NCBI GenBank assembly: GCA_011389555.1
Contig: JAABUD010000095.1
Span: 1 to 40,731, forward strand
DNA length: 40,731 nucleotides
Origin: Desulfotignum sp.
Lineage (GTDB): Bacteria > Desulfobacterota > Desulfobacteria > Desulfobacterales > Desulfobacteraceae
Direction: 5' to 3'
Part shown: one piece after another, positions 1 to 9,888 of the stretch
How positions within the stretch are numbered: position 1 is the first letter of the stretch
Layout: each line of letters begins with the position of its first letter
The notes under the pieces: generated by a model
What the model saw: the letters and a program-made list of their open reading frames with translations, nothing else
Databases searched by the model: none
Told to the model about the DNA's origin: nothing
Position numbers and translations under genes: made by a program

Positions 1-618
1 GATGATGTTGTCACACAGGTCATGCTCCCCGGCGGAGATGAAAATCTTGGCCCCGTTGAGGGAATAGGTGCCGTCCGGGTTTTTTTCCGCCGTGGTGGTC
101 AATGCCCCGACGTCAGACCCGGCCTCGGGCTCGGTGAGCAGCATGGTGCCGCCCCAAACGCCTGCAAACATTTTTTTCAGGTACAGCTGTTTCTGGGTCT
201 CGTCCCCGAACGCCTCCACCAGTTTGGCGGCCCCGTGGGTCATGCCGTAATAGAGCATGAAAGCGGAATTGGCCCCCACCATATATTCCAGGGCCGCGGT
301 GCCCACGGTTCTGGGCATGCCCTGGCCCCCCACCTCCGGGTCATCACACATGGCCAGCCATTCGCCTTCACAGAAAAGCCGCCAGGCCCGTTTAAAGGAT
401 TCAGGTACCGTGACCTGCCCGTTTTCAAGGGTGCAGCCCTGTTCGTCTCCCTCCTTGAAGGTGGGCAGGATCTCCTTGATGGCCAGATTTCTGGCTTCGG
501 AAACAATCAGGTCAACGGTTTTTTTATTGAACTCGGCAAAGATATCATGATCCACCTGTCCGATCTGCTCATGGAGAACAAAATCAACGTCTCTGCGGTC
601 AGCAATTAATTGTGCCAT
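1..618 (-). CDS. Acyl-CoA dehydrogenase, N-terminal part (3' end beyond window)
   Basis: A minus-strand frame stays open from an ATG at 618 to the window edge (206 codons). The translation starts MAQLIADRRDVDFVLHEQ and contains DDPEVGGQGMPR, YYGMTHGAAKL, a GGTMLLTEPEAGSDVGAL segment and a LNGAKIFISAGEHD segment. These are the N-terminal and mid-domain landmarks of FAD acyl-CoA dehydrogenases. The wording is closest to the large DmdC/AcdA-like branch, often annotated 3-methylmercaptopropionyl-CoA dehydrogenase-like. Known role of the family: oxidation of an acyl-CoA thioester to the 2-enoyl-CoA with electrons going to ETF. The substrate cannot be told here because the catalytic C-terminal half is outside the window. 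An AGGGAG lies about 10 nt before the ATG. Confidence 0.9.
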   Translation of the reverse strand, partial: MAQLIADRRDVDFVLHEQIGQVDHDIFAEFNKKTVDLIVSEARNLAIKEILPTFKEGDEQGCTLENGQVTVPESFKRAWRLFCEGEWLAMCDDPEVGGQGMPRTVGTAALEYMVGANSAFMLYYGMTHGAAKLVEAFGDETQKQLYLKKMFAGVWGGTMLLTEPEAGSDVGALTTTAEKNPDGTYSLNGAKIFISAGEHDLCDNII

Positions 619-674
619 GTGAACAAGCTCCCTTTTCATGGGTTGGTAAAATCAACCGGTATGTCTGCCTTCTT

Positions 675-703
675 TCATTAGGCAAAAACCAAAGGGTTGT
701 CAA
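675..703 (-). promoter_or_regulatory. Candidate promoter of the acyl-CoA dehydrogenase gene
   Basis: On the minus strand a perfect TTGACA (703-698) is followed 17 nt later by TAATGA (680-675), a weak -10 box. It sits about 57 nt upstream of the acyl-CoA dehydrogenase start. The -35 and the spacing are good; the -10 is poor, so this is tentative. Confidence 0.35.
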
Positions 704-732
704 CGGGAACCGGGAAAAAAAAGATTGATTTA

Positions 733-760
733 TTGACGGATTCATAAGATGGTATACAAT
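733..760 (+). promoter_or_regulatory. Candidate sigma70-type promoter of the MBL-fold gene
   Basis: TTGACG (733-738), a 16-nt spacer and TACAAT (755-760) lie about 60 nt upstream of the MBL-fold gene at 823. No other gene lies between them on this strand. Confidence 0.5.
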
Positions 761-822
761 CATCAAAAAGGTTTGCCGAAGACAGAAGACAGAAAGGCGG
801 ATGGGAAAGACACAGGAGAATC

Positions 823-1662
823 ATGATTGTTAGGTGCTGGGGGTCCAGGGGGTCGATAGCGGTATCGGGCAGGCAGTATGTCACCTATGGCGGGGATACC
901 ACCTGCCTGCAGATCACTGCCGGAACCGGAGAAACGGTCATTGTCGATGCCGGAACCGGCATTCGGCGGCTGGGAAATTTACTTCTGGAAAAAAAAGTCA
1001 CCCGGTATTACATGCTGCTGACCCATTGCCACTGGGATCATCTTCAGGGGTTTCCGTTTTTCAGGCCCCTGCTTTACAGCCGGAATCAGCTGGTCGTCCA
1101 GAACCGGGCGTTTGGCAAACTGACGTCAAAAGATGTTTTAGAGCGGTTGATGTCCCCCCCTTTTTTTCCGATACGGCTTTCGGAGCTGCTGGCGGACATC
1201 CAGTTTGATTCGGGGCTCAACGATTGTTTCAGCATCGGATCTTTGCAGATCGATTCCATTCCCACCAGTCATTCCGCCGGCAGCCTGGGATACCGGTTCC
1301 GGGAAAACGGCAGAACGTTCGTGTTTCTGACGGACAATGAACTGGGATTCGACCATCCCCAAAGCCGGGGGACCGATGCCTATCGCCAGTTTTCACAGAA
1401 TGCGGACGTTTTGTTTCACGATGCGGAATATACAAAAGAGGAGTATCACCGCCGAAAAGGGTGGGGGCATTCCTCTGTTCCCCGGGTACTGGAACTGGCA
1501 TTGAAGGCCGAAGTCGATCAGCTGGGCTTCATTCATCTGAATCAGGACCGCACGGATTCGGAAATGGATGCCATTGTTCGGGAGGGAAACCGTTTTTTTT
1601 CATCCAGAAACAGCCGGACCTGCTGCTACGGCGTACCTAGCGATTTTGAAATTGCCCTCTGA
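823..1662 (+). CDS. MBL-fold metallo-hydrolase
   Basis: 279 residues. The start MIVRCWGSRGSI...YGGDTTC is the typical N-terminus of a widespread family of stand-alone metallo-beta-lactamase-fold hydrolases (PhnP/RNase Z-like side of the superfamily). The metal-binding motif H-x-H-x-D-H is present as THCHWDHLQGF (H68, H70, D72, H73). Later family landmarks are SHSAGSLGYR, FLTDNELG, the LFHDAEYT aspartate loop and GWGHSSVPRVLELA. It should bind two metals and hydrolyse an ester or phosphodiester in the cytoplasm; no signal peptide is visible. AGGAGA lies upstream of ATG 823. The substrate is unknown. The transporter gene downstream starts 28 nt after its stop, so the two may be co-transcribed. 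Confidence 0.85.
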   Translation: MIVRCWGSRGSIAVSGRQYVTYGGDTTCLQITAGTGETVIVDAGTGIRRLGNLLLEKKVTRYYMLLTHCHWDHLQGFPFFRPLLYSRNQLVVQNRAFGKLTSKDVLERLMSPPFFPIRLSELLADIQFDSGLNDCFSIGSLQIDSIPTSHSAGSLGYRFRENGRTFVFLTDNELGFDHPQSRGTDAYRQFSQNADVLFHDAEYTKEEYHRRKGWGHSSVPRVLELALKAEVDQLGFIHLNQDRTDSEMDAIVREGNRFFSSRNSRTCCYGVPSDFEIAL

Positions 1663-1690
1663 AGCAATATCCTCAAACCGGGAAAAGAGG

Positions 1691-3232
1691 GTGCCGCAAA
1701 AACAATGGCAAACAGCGGTCAAGTCATTTTGTCACCCCCGGGTGATCACCATGCTTTTTTTTGGATTTTCCGCCGGGTTCCCCATTTTACTGATTTTTTC
1801 CTCTTTGTCTTTGTGGCTCAGGGAAGCCGGAGTAGAGCGGTCGGCGGTTACCTTTTTCTCCTGGGCCGCGCTGGGATATTCGTTCAAGTTTGTGTGGGCG
1901 CCTCTGGTGGACCAGATGCCCATTCCCTGGCTCACCCGGAAACTGGGGCGCAGACGAAGCTGGATTCTGACCGCCCAGACGGGCATTGCCGGTGCCATTG
2001 TGTGGATGGCATGTACCGATCCGGCCGCCGGCCATCATCCCTTGTTTTTCATGGCCATGGCCGCTGTATTGCTGGGATTTTCTTCCGCCACCCAGGATAT
2101 CGTCATCGATGCCTATCGGATTGAATCCGCGTCTGTGGATCTTCAGGCCATGATGGCCTCGGCGTATATCGGCGGATACCGGATCGGCATGCTCGTGGCC
2201 GGAGCCGGAGCCCTGGTCCTGGCGGAGTGGTTCGGATCCACCAAAGGCGGGTATCGTTTTGAAGCCTGGCAGGCAACCTACCTGATCATGGCCGGGATGA
2301 TGGCGGTGGGGATGATCACGGCCCTGGTGATCGATGAACCGGCATCGGATTACAATCCGGCCGATGCATATGGCTCCGGAACCTATCTGGCCGGTCTGGC
2401 CCTGTTCGGCCTGGCCGCCGCCGCGTTTGGACTGATGTTTTATGCCTCCGGCATATTTCTCCATGATATCGGAATCCAGCTGGGCCAATGGATGAAAAAT
2501 GAGACCCTGGCCGGGTTCATGGTGGAGTGCGTCCGCCTGGGGGCGGGTATCCTGGCCGCAGTTCTGGTGGGCCGGCTGGGTCTTTTTTTCCGTCTGGTCA
2601 ACCGAAAAATGGTGACCGACAGTTATGTGGCACCGGTTCTGGATTTCTTCAGTCGTTACCGGCTGATGCTGGCCTGGCTGATACTGGCTTTGATCGGGTT
2701 GTATCGTATTTCCGATATTGTGTTGGGGGTGATATCCAACGTGTTCTATCAGGATCTGGGATTCACAAAATCGCAGATCGCCAGCGTGGTGAAAACCTTC
2801 GGTCTTTTCATGACCATTGCCGGGGGATTTGCCGGAGGGATCCTGTCCATTCGATACGGGGTGATCCGGATCCTGTTTCTGGGGGCGTTGCTGGCTTCGG
2901 CCACCAACCTGCTGTTCATGGTGCTGGCTTTTTACGGGCACAACCTGTTTCTTCTCTACATGGTGATTGCTGCGGACAATCTGGCGGGCGGGCTTGCTTC
3001 GGCCGCGTTTGTCGCGTTCTTGTCCAGCCTGACCAGCATTCGTTTCACCGCCGTTCAATACGCGGTGTTCAGCTCGTTGATGACCCTGATCCCCAAGCTC
3101 TTCGGCGGGTATTCCGGCACCATGGTGGATGCGATGGGATATCCGGCCTTCTTTTTTATCACCTTTCTGATGGGCCTGCCGGTCTTGATACTGGTGTGGT
3201 ATTGCAGCCGGAATCTGGACGTGACCCAATAA
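1691..3232 (+). CDS. AmpG-like MFS permease
   Basis: Major facilitator superfamily protein of about 513 residues and 12-14 hydrophobic segments. The N-terminal block FFGFSAGFPILLIFSSLSLW followed by LGYSFKFVWAPLVDQMPIP and LGRRRSWIL is diagnostic of the AmpG family. AmpG permeases import anhydro-muropeptides or related sugars across the inner membrane in peptidoglycan recycling; that substrate is inferred from family only. The frame is open further upstream into the MBL gene. I chose GTG 1691 because the family N-terminus begins soon after it, but its purine-rich stretch (AAAAGAGG) abuts the codon, so ATG 1751 or an upstream TTG remain possible. The region around residues 240-320 is longer than in E. 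coli AmpG. Confidence 0.75.
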   Translation: MPQKQWQTAVKSFCHPRVITMLFFGFSAGFPILLIFSSLSLWLREAGVERSAVTFFSWAALGYSFKFVWAPLVDQMPIPWLTRKLGRRRSWILTAQTGIAGAIVWMACTDPAAGHHPLFFMAMAAVLLGFSSATQDIVIDAYRIESASVDLQAMMASAYIGGYRIGMLVAGAGALVLAEWFGSTKGGYRFEAWQATYLIMAGMMAVGMITALVIDEPASDYNPADAYGSGTYLAGLALFGLAAAAFGLMFYASGIFLHDIGIQLGQWMKNETLAGFMVECVRLGAGILAAVLVGRLGLFFRLVNRKMVTDSYVAPVLDFFSRYRLMLAWLILALIGLYRISDIVLGVISNVFYQDLGFTKSQIASVVKTFGLFMTIAGGFAGGILSIRYGVIRILFLGALLASATNLLFMVLAFYGHNLFLLYMVIAADNLAGGLASAAFVAFLSSLTSIRFTAVQYAVFSSLMTLIPKLFGGYSGTMVDAMGYPAFFFITFLMGLPVLILVWYCSRNLDVTQ

Positions 3233-3239
3233 ATAATTG

Positions 3240-3268
3240 TTGACAAAGAAAACCCTTTTTTTTACTTA
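3240..3268 (+). promoter_or_regulatory. Promoter of module A (hdrA1 operon)
   Basis: Perfect -35 TTGACA (3240-3245), 17-nt spacer and TACTTA (3263-3268). It lies 58 nt before the hdrA1 start, directly after the AmpG-like gene stop. A strong GGAGG (3315-3319) is 6 nt before ATG 3326. Confidence 0.65.
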
Positions 3269-3325
3269 GAAGCGGGGAAAGATACATGTACGACTGAGGC
3301 GAAATTTTAAGGTAGGAGGTTTGTG

Positions 3326-6300
3326 ATGACGCAAAAGTTGACATCGAGCAGTGACCTTGTCGGCTCTGTCATGGTTCTGGGTGGTGGAATTGCGGGAATG
3401 CAGTCCGCCATCGATCTGGCCAATTCCGGCTATTATGTCTATCTGGTTGAAAAATCATATGCCATCGGGGGAATGATGGCGCAGCTGGATAAGACCTTTC
3501 CGACCAACGACTGTACCATGTGAGTGATTTCACCCAAACTGGTCGAGGTCGGCCGGCATCTGAATATTGAATTGTTGACGAATACAGAACTTTTGGAACT
3601 GGCGGGGGAGCAGGGGAATTTTACGGCCAGAATCAGGGAAAATCCAAGATATGTAGACATATCCAAATGCACATCCTGTGGCGAATGTACCAAAGTTTGT
3701 CCAGTGGATGTTTCCAGTGAACATAACCAGGGGTTGAATGACCGTAAGGCCATTTTCAAACAATATGAACAAGCCATTCCCGGGGCGTTCGGGATTTCCA
3801 AACGGTCGGTGGCCCCCTGTAAAGCCACCTGCCCGGCCCATGTGTCCATTCAGGGGTTTATCGCCCTGATGCAGCAGGGCAAATATGCGGAAGCGCTGAA
3901 ATTGTTCAAGCAGGAACACCCGTTTCCCGGATCCTGCGGCCGGGTGTGTCACCATCCCTGCGAATCGGAGTGTACCCGGGGGGATGCGGACCAGCCCCTG
4001 GCCATTCAGTACCTGCACCGGTTCCTGTCGGATCTGGATTTTGAACAGGATGCGCCGTGGGTACCGGACATCAAGGAAAAACGGGAAGAGAAAGTCGCCA
4101 TTATCGGTTCCGGCCCTGCCGGGCTGACGGCGGCCTATTACCTGGCCCAGGAAGGTTACCAGGTCACGGTCTATGAAAAACTGCCGGTCAAGGGCGGCAT
4201 GATGGCCGTGGGGATTCCGGAATACCGGCTGCCCAAGGCGGAACTCGACCAGGAGATCGCCGTGATCGAAGCCTTAGGGGTGACGATTGAAACCGGGGTG
4301 GCGTTTGGTACGGATATTACCCTGGACAGCCTGAAAAAAGACGGATTTTCCGCCGTGTTCATGGCTACGGGGCTGCATGGTTCCCGGAGCCTGGGGGTCA
4401 AGGGCGAGGACCTGAAAGGAATTCTCAAGGGTACGCATTTTCTGCGGGATGCCGCTTTGGGAACAGCGGAAAAGCTGACCGGGAAAACCGTTGTCATCGG
4501 CGGCGGGAATGTGGCTGTGGACGTGGCACTCACGGCCCGGCGCCTGGGGTCGGAAGAGGTCACCATGGTATGCCTGGAAAAGCGTGATGAAATGCCGGCC
4601 TGGGATTACGAGATCGAAGAAGCCCTGGAAGAAAAGGTCCACATCGTGAACAGCAAGGGGCCGCTGCGTTTTTATGGCAATGATGACGGGCGGGTGACGG
4701 ATGTCTCTTTCCAGGAATGTACCTCGGTATTTGATGAAAACGGACGGTTCAATCCTCAGTATGATGACTGTCAGCTTACATCGTACGAGGCGGACACCGT
4801 GATTGTGTCCATCGGCCAGATGGGGGAGACCGATTTTGCCCAAGATCAGGGCATTGCATTGACCCCGCCCGGCGGATACGAGGCGGATCCGGTCACGTTG
4901 CAGACCCCTGTTGACTGGGTGTTTGCCGGCGGAGACGCGTTTTATGGTCCCAAATCCGTGGTGGATGCGGTGGCTTCCGGTAAGACGGCTGCGGAAAGTA
5001 TTCACCGGTTCATCAACGGGTTGGACCTGGCCGAAGGCCGGGAAAAATCCTGGGAATATGACAAACCGGAAATCACGGATGTTGCCCACGTCCCGAGAAT
5101 GCAGCCGGAAAAACTGCCGCCGGCCCAGCGGGAAGGCAATTTTAAAGAAGTCACCCAGGCGCTTGCCAAGGAACTCATTGATCAGGAAGCGGCCCGGTGC
5201 CTGTCCTGCGGTATCTGTTCCGAGTGTTACCAGTGCGTGGAGGTCTGCCTGGCAGAGGCTGTGGATCACGATCAGGTGCCGGAGGTCAGGGATGTCAGGG
5301 TGGGATCGGTGATCATGACCACGGGCGCGGACACGTTTGATCCCACGGACCAGGATGACACCTATATGTACAAACGATCCCAAAATGTCATGACCTCTCT
5401 GGAATTCGAGCGGATTCTGTCTGCCGGCGGCCCCACCATGGGGCATCTGGTTCGGCCTTCCGACGGCAGGGAACCGGAAAAGATCGCCTGGCTTCAGTGT
5501 ATCGGTTCCCGGGATACCAACCGGTGCGGCAATGGATATTGCTCGTCGGTGTGCTGCATGTATGCCATCAAGGATGCCATGATCGCCAAAGAGCATTCGG
5601 AAAAAGAGCTGGATACCGCCATATTCAATATGGATATGCGGACATTTGGCAAAGATTATGAAAAATATTATCTCAGGGCCGCAGACCAGGACGGGGTGCG
5701 GTTTGTGAAATCCCGGATCCATTCCGTGGTGGAGGAACCGGGAACCGACAACCTGATTTTGAAATATGTGGATGACCAGGGCCGGATCCAGCAGGAAGTG
5801 TTTGACATGGTGATCCTGTCCGTGGGGCTGACCATCCCCAAAGACAGTGCGGATCTGGCAAAACGCATCGGCGTGGCGCTCAATCCGTACAATTTTGTCA
5901 AGACGGAGACGTTCAACCCTCTGGCAACCAGCCGGCCCGGTGTGTATGTGTCCGGTACGTTCCAGGGACCCAAAGATATCGCATCTTCGGTGACCGAAGC
6001 TTCGGGTGCGGCCTGTGCTGCCGGCCGGCACCTGGCCCCGGCCCGTCACACCCTGACGAAAACCGTGACACTGCCCACGGAACGGGATGTCCTGGGTGAA
6101 GACCCCCGGGTGGGTGTGTTTGTGTGCAAATGCGGGATCAACATCGCCGGGGTGGTCGATGTGGATGATGTGGCGGCATATGTGCAGAATCTGCCCAATG
6201 TGGTGTATACCGGTGAAAATCTGTTCACCTGTTCCCAGGATACCCAGGTGTCCATCAAGGATATCATCGACGAACACCAGCTCAACCGGGTGGTGGTGGC

Positions 6301-7771
6301 CTCCTGTACCCCCAAAACCCATGAAGGGATTTTCATGGATACGCTGGAGGAAGCCGGCCTGAACAAATATCTGTTTGAAATGGCCAATATCCGGAACCAG
6401 GACTCCTGGATGCATTTTCAGGAACCGGACAAGGCCACTGCCAAGGCCAAGGATCTGATCCGCATGGCCGTGGCCCGGGTCAGCACCCTGGGACCGCTGC
6501 ATGACAAAAAGATCACCATCATTGACAAGGCCCTGGTCATCGGCGGGGGCATCGCCGGCATGACTTCGGCAAAGGCTCTGGCAGATCAGGGATTTCACGT
6601 CACGCTGCTGGAGAAAGAAGATACTCTGGGGGGCCTGGGACGGCGACTGCACCATACCATCGAAGGCGATGACATCCAGGCGTTTGTCAAAGAGCTGGCC
6701 GATGCCGTGGAAACCCATGAGCACATCGATGTGCTCAAACAGGCCCTGGTGGTGGAATTCGGAGGGTACAAAGGCAATTTCAACACCGAGGTGCTGGTGG
6801 GGACTGCCATGAAGCAGAAAAAGATCGATCACGGTGTGATGATCGTGGCCACGGGCGGTGGCGAGTACCAGCCCACCGAATATCTGTACAATGACAGCGA
6901 TGCCGTGGTGACCCAGCTGGAACTGGCGGACCGGCTGGCAGACAGCAAACTGGGCAATCCGGACCGGGTGATCATGATCCAGTGCGTGGGATCCAGAAAC
7001 GAGACCAATCCCAACTGTTCCCGGATCTGCTGCCAGAATGCCGTGAAAAACGCCATTGCCATCAAGGAACAAAGCCCGGATACGGATGTGTTTATTCTGT
7101 ATCGGGACATGAGAACCTATTCCATGATGGAGGAGTATTACACCAAAGCCCGGAACATGGGCGTGATCTTTTCCCGGTTCAGTAAAGATGATCCGCCCCG
7201 GGTGGAAAAATCGGCCGGCGGCGGACTCACCGTCACGTTCATGGATCATGTGCTGGGGCAGTATATTGAGGCGGATGCCGATCTGGTGGCGTTGTCCGCC
7301 GGGGTCACGGCTGCGGACACCCGAGAACTGTCCCAGATCATCAAGGCCCAGCGCAATTCGGAAGGGTTTTTCATGGAAGCCCATGTCAAGCTCCGGCCGG
7401 TGGACGGGGGCACGGAAGGGGTGTTCATCTGCGGCACGGCCCACGGGCCCAAGCTGATCACGGAAACCGTGGCCCAGGCCATGGCTGCCGCATCCCGGGC
7501 CGCCACCTATCTGTCCCAGGAGTTTCTGACCCTGTCTGCGGTGGTGGCGGAAGTGGATCAGGATCGATGCGCTTCCTGCCTGGTCTGTGTCCGATCCTGT
7601 CCCTATCATGTGCCGGTAATGGATGAAAGCGGGGTTTCGTACATCGACCCGGCCCTGTGCCAGGGTTGCGGGGTATGTGCATCGGAATGCCCGGCCAAGG
7701 CCATCAAGCTCAACTGGTACGAAGATGACTCATTGCTCAGCAAGGTGGAATCCCTGCTGGAGGAGGTATGA
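3326..7771 (+). CDS. hdrA: Giant HdrA-NfnB-HdrA fusion flavoprotein, selenocysteine-containing (UGA 3521-3523)
   Basis: 1,481 residues when UGA at 3521-3523 is read as Sec66. N-terminal FAD Rossmann fold [16 protein letters not shown] (about 14-30) leads to [18 protein letters not shown]. The paralog at 28246 has NDCSM-C-IISPKLVEAGRH there, so the residue replaces the conserved HdrA cysteine. Next come a CxxCxxCxxxC ferredoxin site (C115-C125) and an embedded NfnB/GltD-type unit (about 160-570; [10 protein letters not shown] near 257 and [13 protein letters not shown] for NAD(P)H). Then a cysteine cluster [13 protein letters not shown] (about 625), a second HdrA part with [10 protein letters not shown] (about 930), another Rossmann fold [10 protein letters not shown] (about 1070) and a C-terminal 2x[4Fe-4S] domain (about 1415-1460). 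Known HdrA role: flavin-based electron bifurcation hub. It is first in operon A, followed 1 nt later by mvhD1. Start chosen at ATG 3326 over GTG 3323 by Shine-Dalgarno spacing. Confidence 0.9.
3521..3556 (+). promoter_or_regulatory. Sec codon UGA and SECIS-like hairpin of hdrA1
   Basis: Fifteen nucleotides after UGA (3521-3523) comes CTGGTCG (3539-3545), loop AGGT (3546-3549), CGGCCGG (3550-3556). This is a 7-bp stem including two G-U pairs. An AGGU apical loop at this distance matches the bacterial SECIS type seen in E. coli fdhF. Confidence 0.75.
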
Positions 7772-7772
7772 C

Positions 7773-8222
7773 ATGACAAAAGAATTTGAACCGGTCATTC
7801 TGGCATTCTGCTGTAATTACTGAGGGTATTCCGCTGCGGACCTGGCAGGTTCCATGAGGCTGAAAATACCGACAAATTTCAGAATTATCCGGGTTCCCTG
7901 TACCGGAAAGGTGGATATCATCCACATTCTGCGCGCTTTTGAAAAAGGGGCCGACGGGGTGTATGTGGTGGGATGCATGGAAGGGGACTGCCATTTCAAC
8001 GAGGGCAATTTCAGAGCGAGAAAACGGGTGGAACAGGCTGCCAAAGTTCTGGAAAAAATCGGAGTCGGCGGAGACCGGGTGAGGATGTACAACCTGTCTT
8101 CCGGTGAAGGCCCCCTGTTTGCCCAGTATTCCACGGAAATGGTCAATCTGATTAAAAAAATGGGGCCCAGTCCCATTAGACTGGCAAAACAAGGCAAGAC
8201 CCAAAAGGCCGATGCTGCCTGA
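7773..8222 (+). CDS. mvhD: MvhD-family FeS subunit, selenocysteine-containing (UGA 7821-7823)
   Basis: 149 residues, starting MTKEFEPVILAFCCNY-U-GYSAADLAGSMRL; the UGA is codon 17. In the MvhD family this motif is CCxxCxYxxADxAG, so Sec replaces the second cysteine of the CNxC pair. Later landmarks RVPCTGKVD, GADGVYVVGCMEGDCHFNEGN and RVRMYNLSSGEG are those of the methyl-viologen-reducing hydrogenase delta subunit. MvhD carries a [2Fe-2S] cluster and passes electrons between HdrA and a partner, here probably MetFV or a dehydrogenase, since no hydrogenase gene is nearby. Sec forms of this subunit are known in methanogens (VhuD). The start lies 1 nt after the hdrA1 stop, with GGAGGAGG inside the end of hdrA1, indicating translational coupling. 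Confidence 0.92.
7821..7862 (+). promoter_or_regulatory. Sec codon UGA and SECIS-like hairpin of mvhD1
   Basis: After UGA (7821-7823) the segment GGACCTGGCAGGTTCC (7838-7853) can fold with GGA/TCC and CC/GG pairs, one bulged U and a UGGCA apical loop. Positions 7838-7862 are identical, 25 of 25 nt, to 32852-32876 after the UGA of mvhD2, while the flanks differ. Confidence 0.65.
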
Positions 8223-8259
8223 ACAAGAACTATTTTAACCGCCTAAGCAAGAGGTGAGC

Positions 8260-8928
8260 ATGATAATAGCAGAGAAAAAACCCATTGAAGAGATTGTCCG
8301 GGAAGTCGAGGCCTATGACCGCATTCTGGTGCTGGGATGCAATGAATGCGTCACGGTCTGTGAGGCCGGGGGTAAAAAAGAGGTGGAGGTCCTGGCATCG
8401 GTGCTTCGAATGAATTTCATGGCCCGGGATCGTGAAAAAACCATAGATGAACGGACCCTGGAGCGTCAGTGCGACCACGAATATCTGGAAGAAATCCGGG
8501 ATGTGGTGGATGAGTATGATGCCATTGTGTCTCTGGCCTGCGGTGTGGGCGTGCAGTTTGCTGCGGAAAAATACATGACCACACCGGTGTTGCCGGGGGT
8601 CAATACGGTTTGTCTGGGCGCCAATGAAGACAGAGGCCTGTGGACGGAACGGTGCCAGGCCTGCGGGACGTGTGTCCTGGCTCGTACCGGTGGCATCTGT
8701 CCGGTGTCCCGGTGTGCCAAACGGGTGCTCAACGGCCCCTGCGGAGGGGCCACCAATGGCAAGTGTGAAATTTCCAAGGATACGGACTGCGCCTGGCAGC
8801 TGATCATCGACCGGTTGAAAGCCCTGGGTACGATGGAAGAGTACGAAAAAGTCGCCCCTGTGAAAGACTGGTCCACTGACCGGGCCGGCGGGCCCAGAAC
8901 CGTAACCAGGGAGGATGTGAAAATATGA
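8260..8928 (+). CDS. metV: MetV, methylene-tetrahydrofolate reductase partner subunit
   Basis: 222 residues. N-terminal MIIAEKKPIEEIVREVE, then VLGCNECVTVCEAGGKKEVE, then a cysteine-rich C-terminal region: CQACGTC, GGICPVSRCAK, LNGPCGGATNGKCEI and KDTDCAW. This is the zinc/FeS-binding MetV domain (annotated MTHFR C-terminal domain) that forms a complex with MetF in acetogens. It probably links MetF flavin chemistry to the HdrA/MvhD electron relay in the cytoplasm. An in-frame GTG at 8254 exists, but ATG 8260 matches the start of the paralog at 33290 and has AAGAGGTGA just upstream. The end overlaps metF1 by 4 nt (ATGA). Confidence 0.9.
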   Translation: MIIAEKKPIEEIVREVEAYDRILVLGCNECVTVCEAGGKKEVEVLASVLRMNFMARDREKTIDERTLERQCDHEYLEEIRDVVDEYDAIVSLACGVGVQFAAEKYMTTPVLPGVNTVCLGANEDRGLWTERCQACGTCVLARTGGICPVSRCAKRVLNGPCGGATNGKCEISKDTDCAWQLIIDRLKALGTMEEYEKVAPVKDWSTDRAGGPRTVTREDVKI

Positions 8929-9857
8929 GCGAATATGTAAGCGACAGCAGACTGGAACGTGTGATGAAGGCAGGACATCTGGGAGTGACGTCTGAATGCG
9001 GACCTCCCCGGGGCAGTGATCCGGAGGGGATCAAGAAAAAAGGACTGCTGATCAAGGATCACGTGGATTCGGTGAATGTCACGGACAACCAGACCGCCAT
9101 GACGCGCATGTCGTCTCTGGCCGCCTGTGTTCATTTGAAGCTGCTGGGGGTCGAACCGGTCTTGCAGATGGTGACCCGGGATCGAAACCGGGTGGCACTG
9201 CAAAGTGATATCCTGGGGGCCGCGTCATTTGATATTCCCAACATGCTGTGTCTGTCCGGAGATCATCAGAGTTTCGGGGACTGTGCCCAGGGGCAGAATG
9301 TGCATGACCTGGATTCCATGCAGCTGGTGCAGACCGTCCGGTATATGCGGGATGAAGGCAAGTTCCTGGGCGGAGACGATATCAAGCGGCCGCCCAGACT
9401 TTTTGTGGGGGCTGCGGCCAATCCGTTTGCCGATCCGTTTGAGATCCGGGTGCCGCGGCTGGCCAAAAAAATTGCGTGCGGTGCGGAATTCATCCAGACC
9501 CAGTGCATCTACAATATCGACAAGTTCAAGGAATGGATGCGAAGGGCCGCGGATCGGGGGTTGACGGAAAAGACCTTTATCATGGCCGGCATGACACCCA
9601 TGAAGTCCGTGGGTATGGCCAAATATATGAAAAACAAGGTGCCGGGCATGGATGTGCCCGATGAAATCATCCAGCGGCTGTCAGGCGTGGAAAAAAAGAA
9701 CCAGGCAAAAGAAGGCATCGACATCTGCGTGGAGCATATTCAGGAACTCAAGGAAGTTCCCGGAATCGCGGGTTTTCATATCATGGCCATCGAATGGGAG
9801 GAAAAAGTGCCGGAAATTGTCGAAAGAAGCGGGCTTTATCCGAGACCGGAAGTTTAG
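8925..9857 (+). CDS. metF: MetF, 5,10-methylenetetrahydrofolate reductase
   Basis: 310 residues of the MTHFR TIM-barrel family. Landmarks: GVTSECGPPRG with the catalytic-type Glu, DSVNVTDNQTAMTRMSS, QMVTRDRNR, MLCLSGDHQSFGD (GD pair at the flavin/folate site), AAANPFADPFE, GAEFIQTQCIYNI and FHIMAIEWEEKVPEI. Reaction: interconversion of methylene-THF and methyl-THF. In a sulfate reducer it can run in the oxidative direction of the Wood-Ljungdahl pathway. Overlaps metV1 by 4 nt, with an AGGGAGG upstream. Last gene of operon A, followed by a terminator. About two-thirds of landmark residues are shared with metF2 at 33984. Confidence 0.93.
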   Translation: MSEYVSDSRLERVMKAGHLGVTSECGPPRGSDPEGIKKKGLLIKDHVDSVNVTDNQTAMTRMSSLAACVHLKLLGVEPVLQMVTRDRNRVALQSDILGAASFDIPNMLCLSGDHQSFGDCAQGQNVHDLDSMQLVQTVRYMRDEGKFLGGDDIKRPPRLFVGAAANPFADPFEIRVPRLAKKIACGAEFIQTQCIYNIDKFKEWMRRAADRGLTEKTFIMAGMTPMKSVGMAKYMKNKVPGMDVPDEIIQRLSGVEKKNQAKEGIDICVEHIQELKEVPGIAGFHIMAIEWEEKVPEIVERSGLYPRPEV

Positions 9858-9888
9858 ACAGACAGGCAACCTTTTGGATTCAATGGAG

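Noticed and set aside
1787-3229. Open frame of 480 codons antisense to the AmpG-like permease
   Set aside because: Low-complexity Gln/His/Gly composition and no recognisable domain; it mirrors the codon pattern of a clear membrane transporter.
3326-3523. hdrA1 as a pseudogene or a separate 65-residue protein ended by UGA
   Set aside because: The frame continues with full homology, the UGA sits at the conserved cysteine and a SECIS-like hairpin follows, all favouring selenocysteine.
4274-7609. Very long open frame (about 1,100 codons) antisense to hdrA1
   Set aside because: Its translation is His/Gly/Asp-rich with no family motifs, a usual by-product of codon bias in the GC-rich sense gene; the sense strand encodes a clear HdrA.
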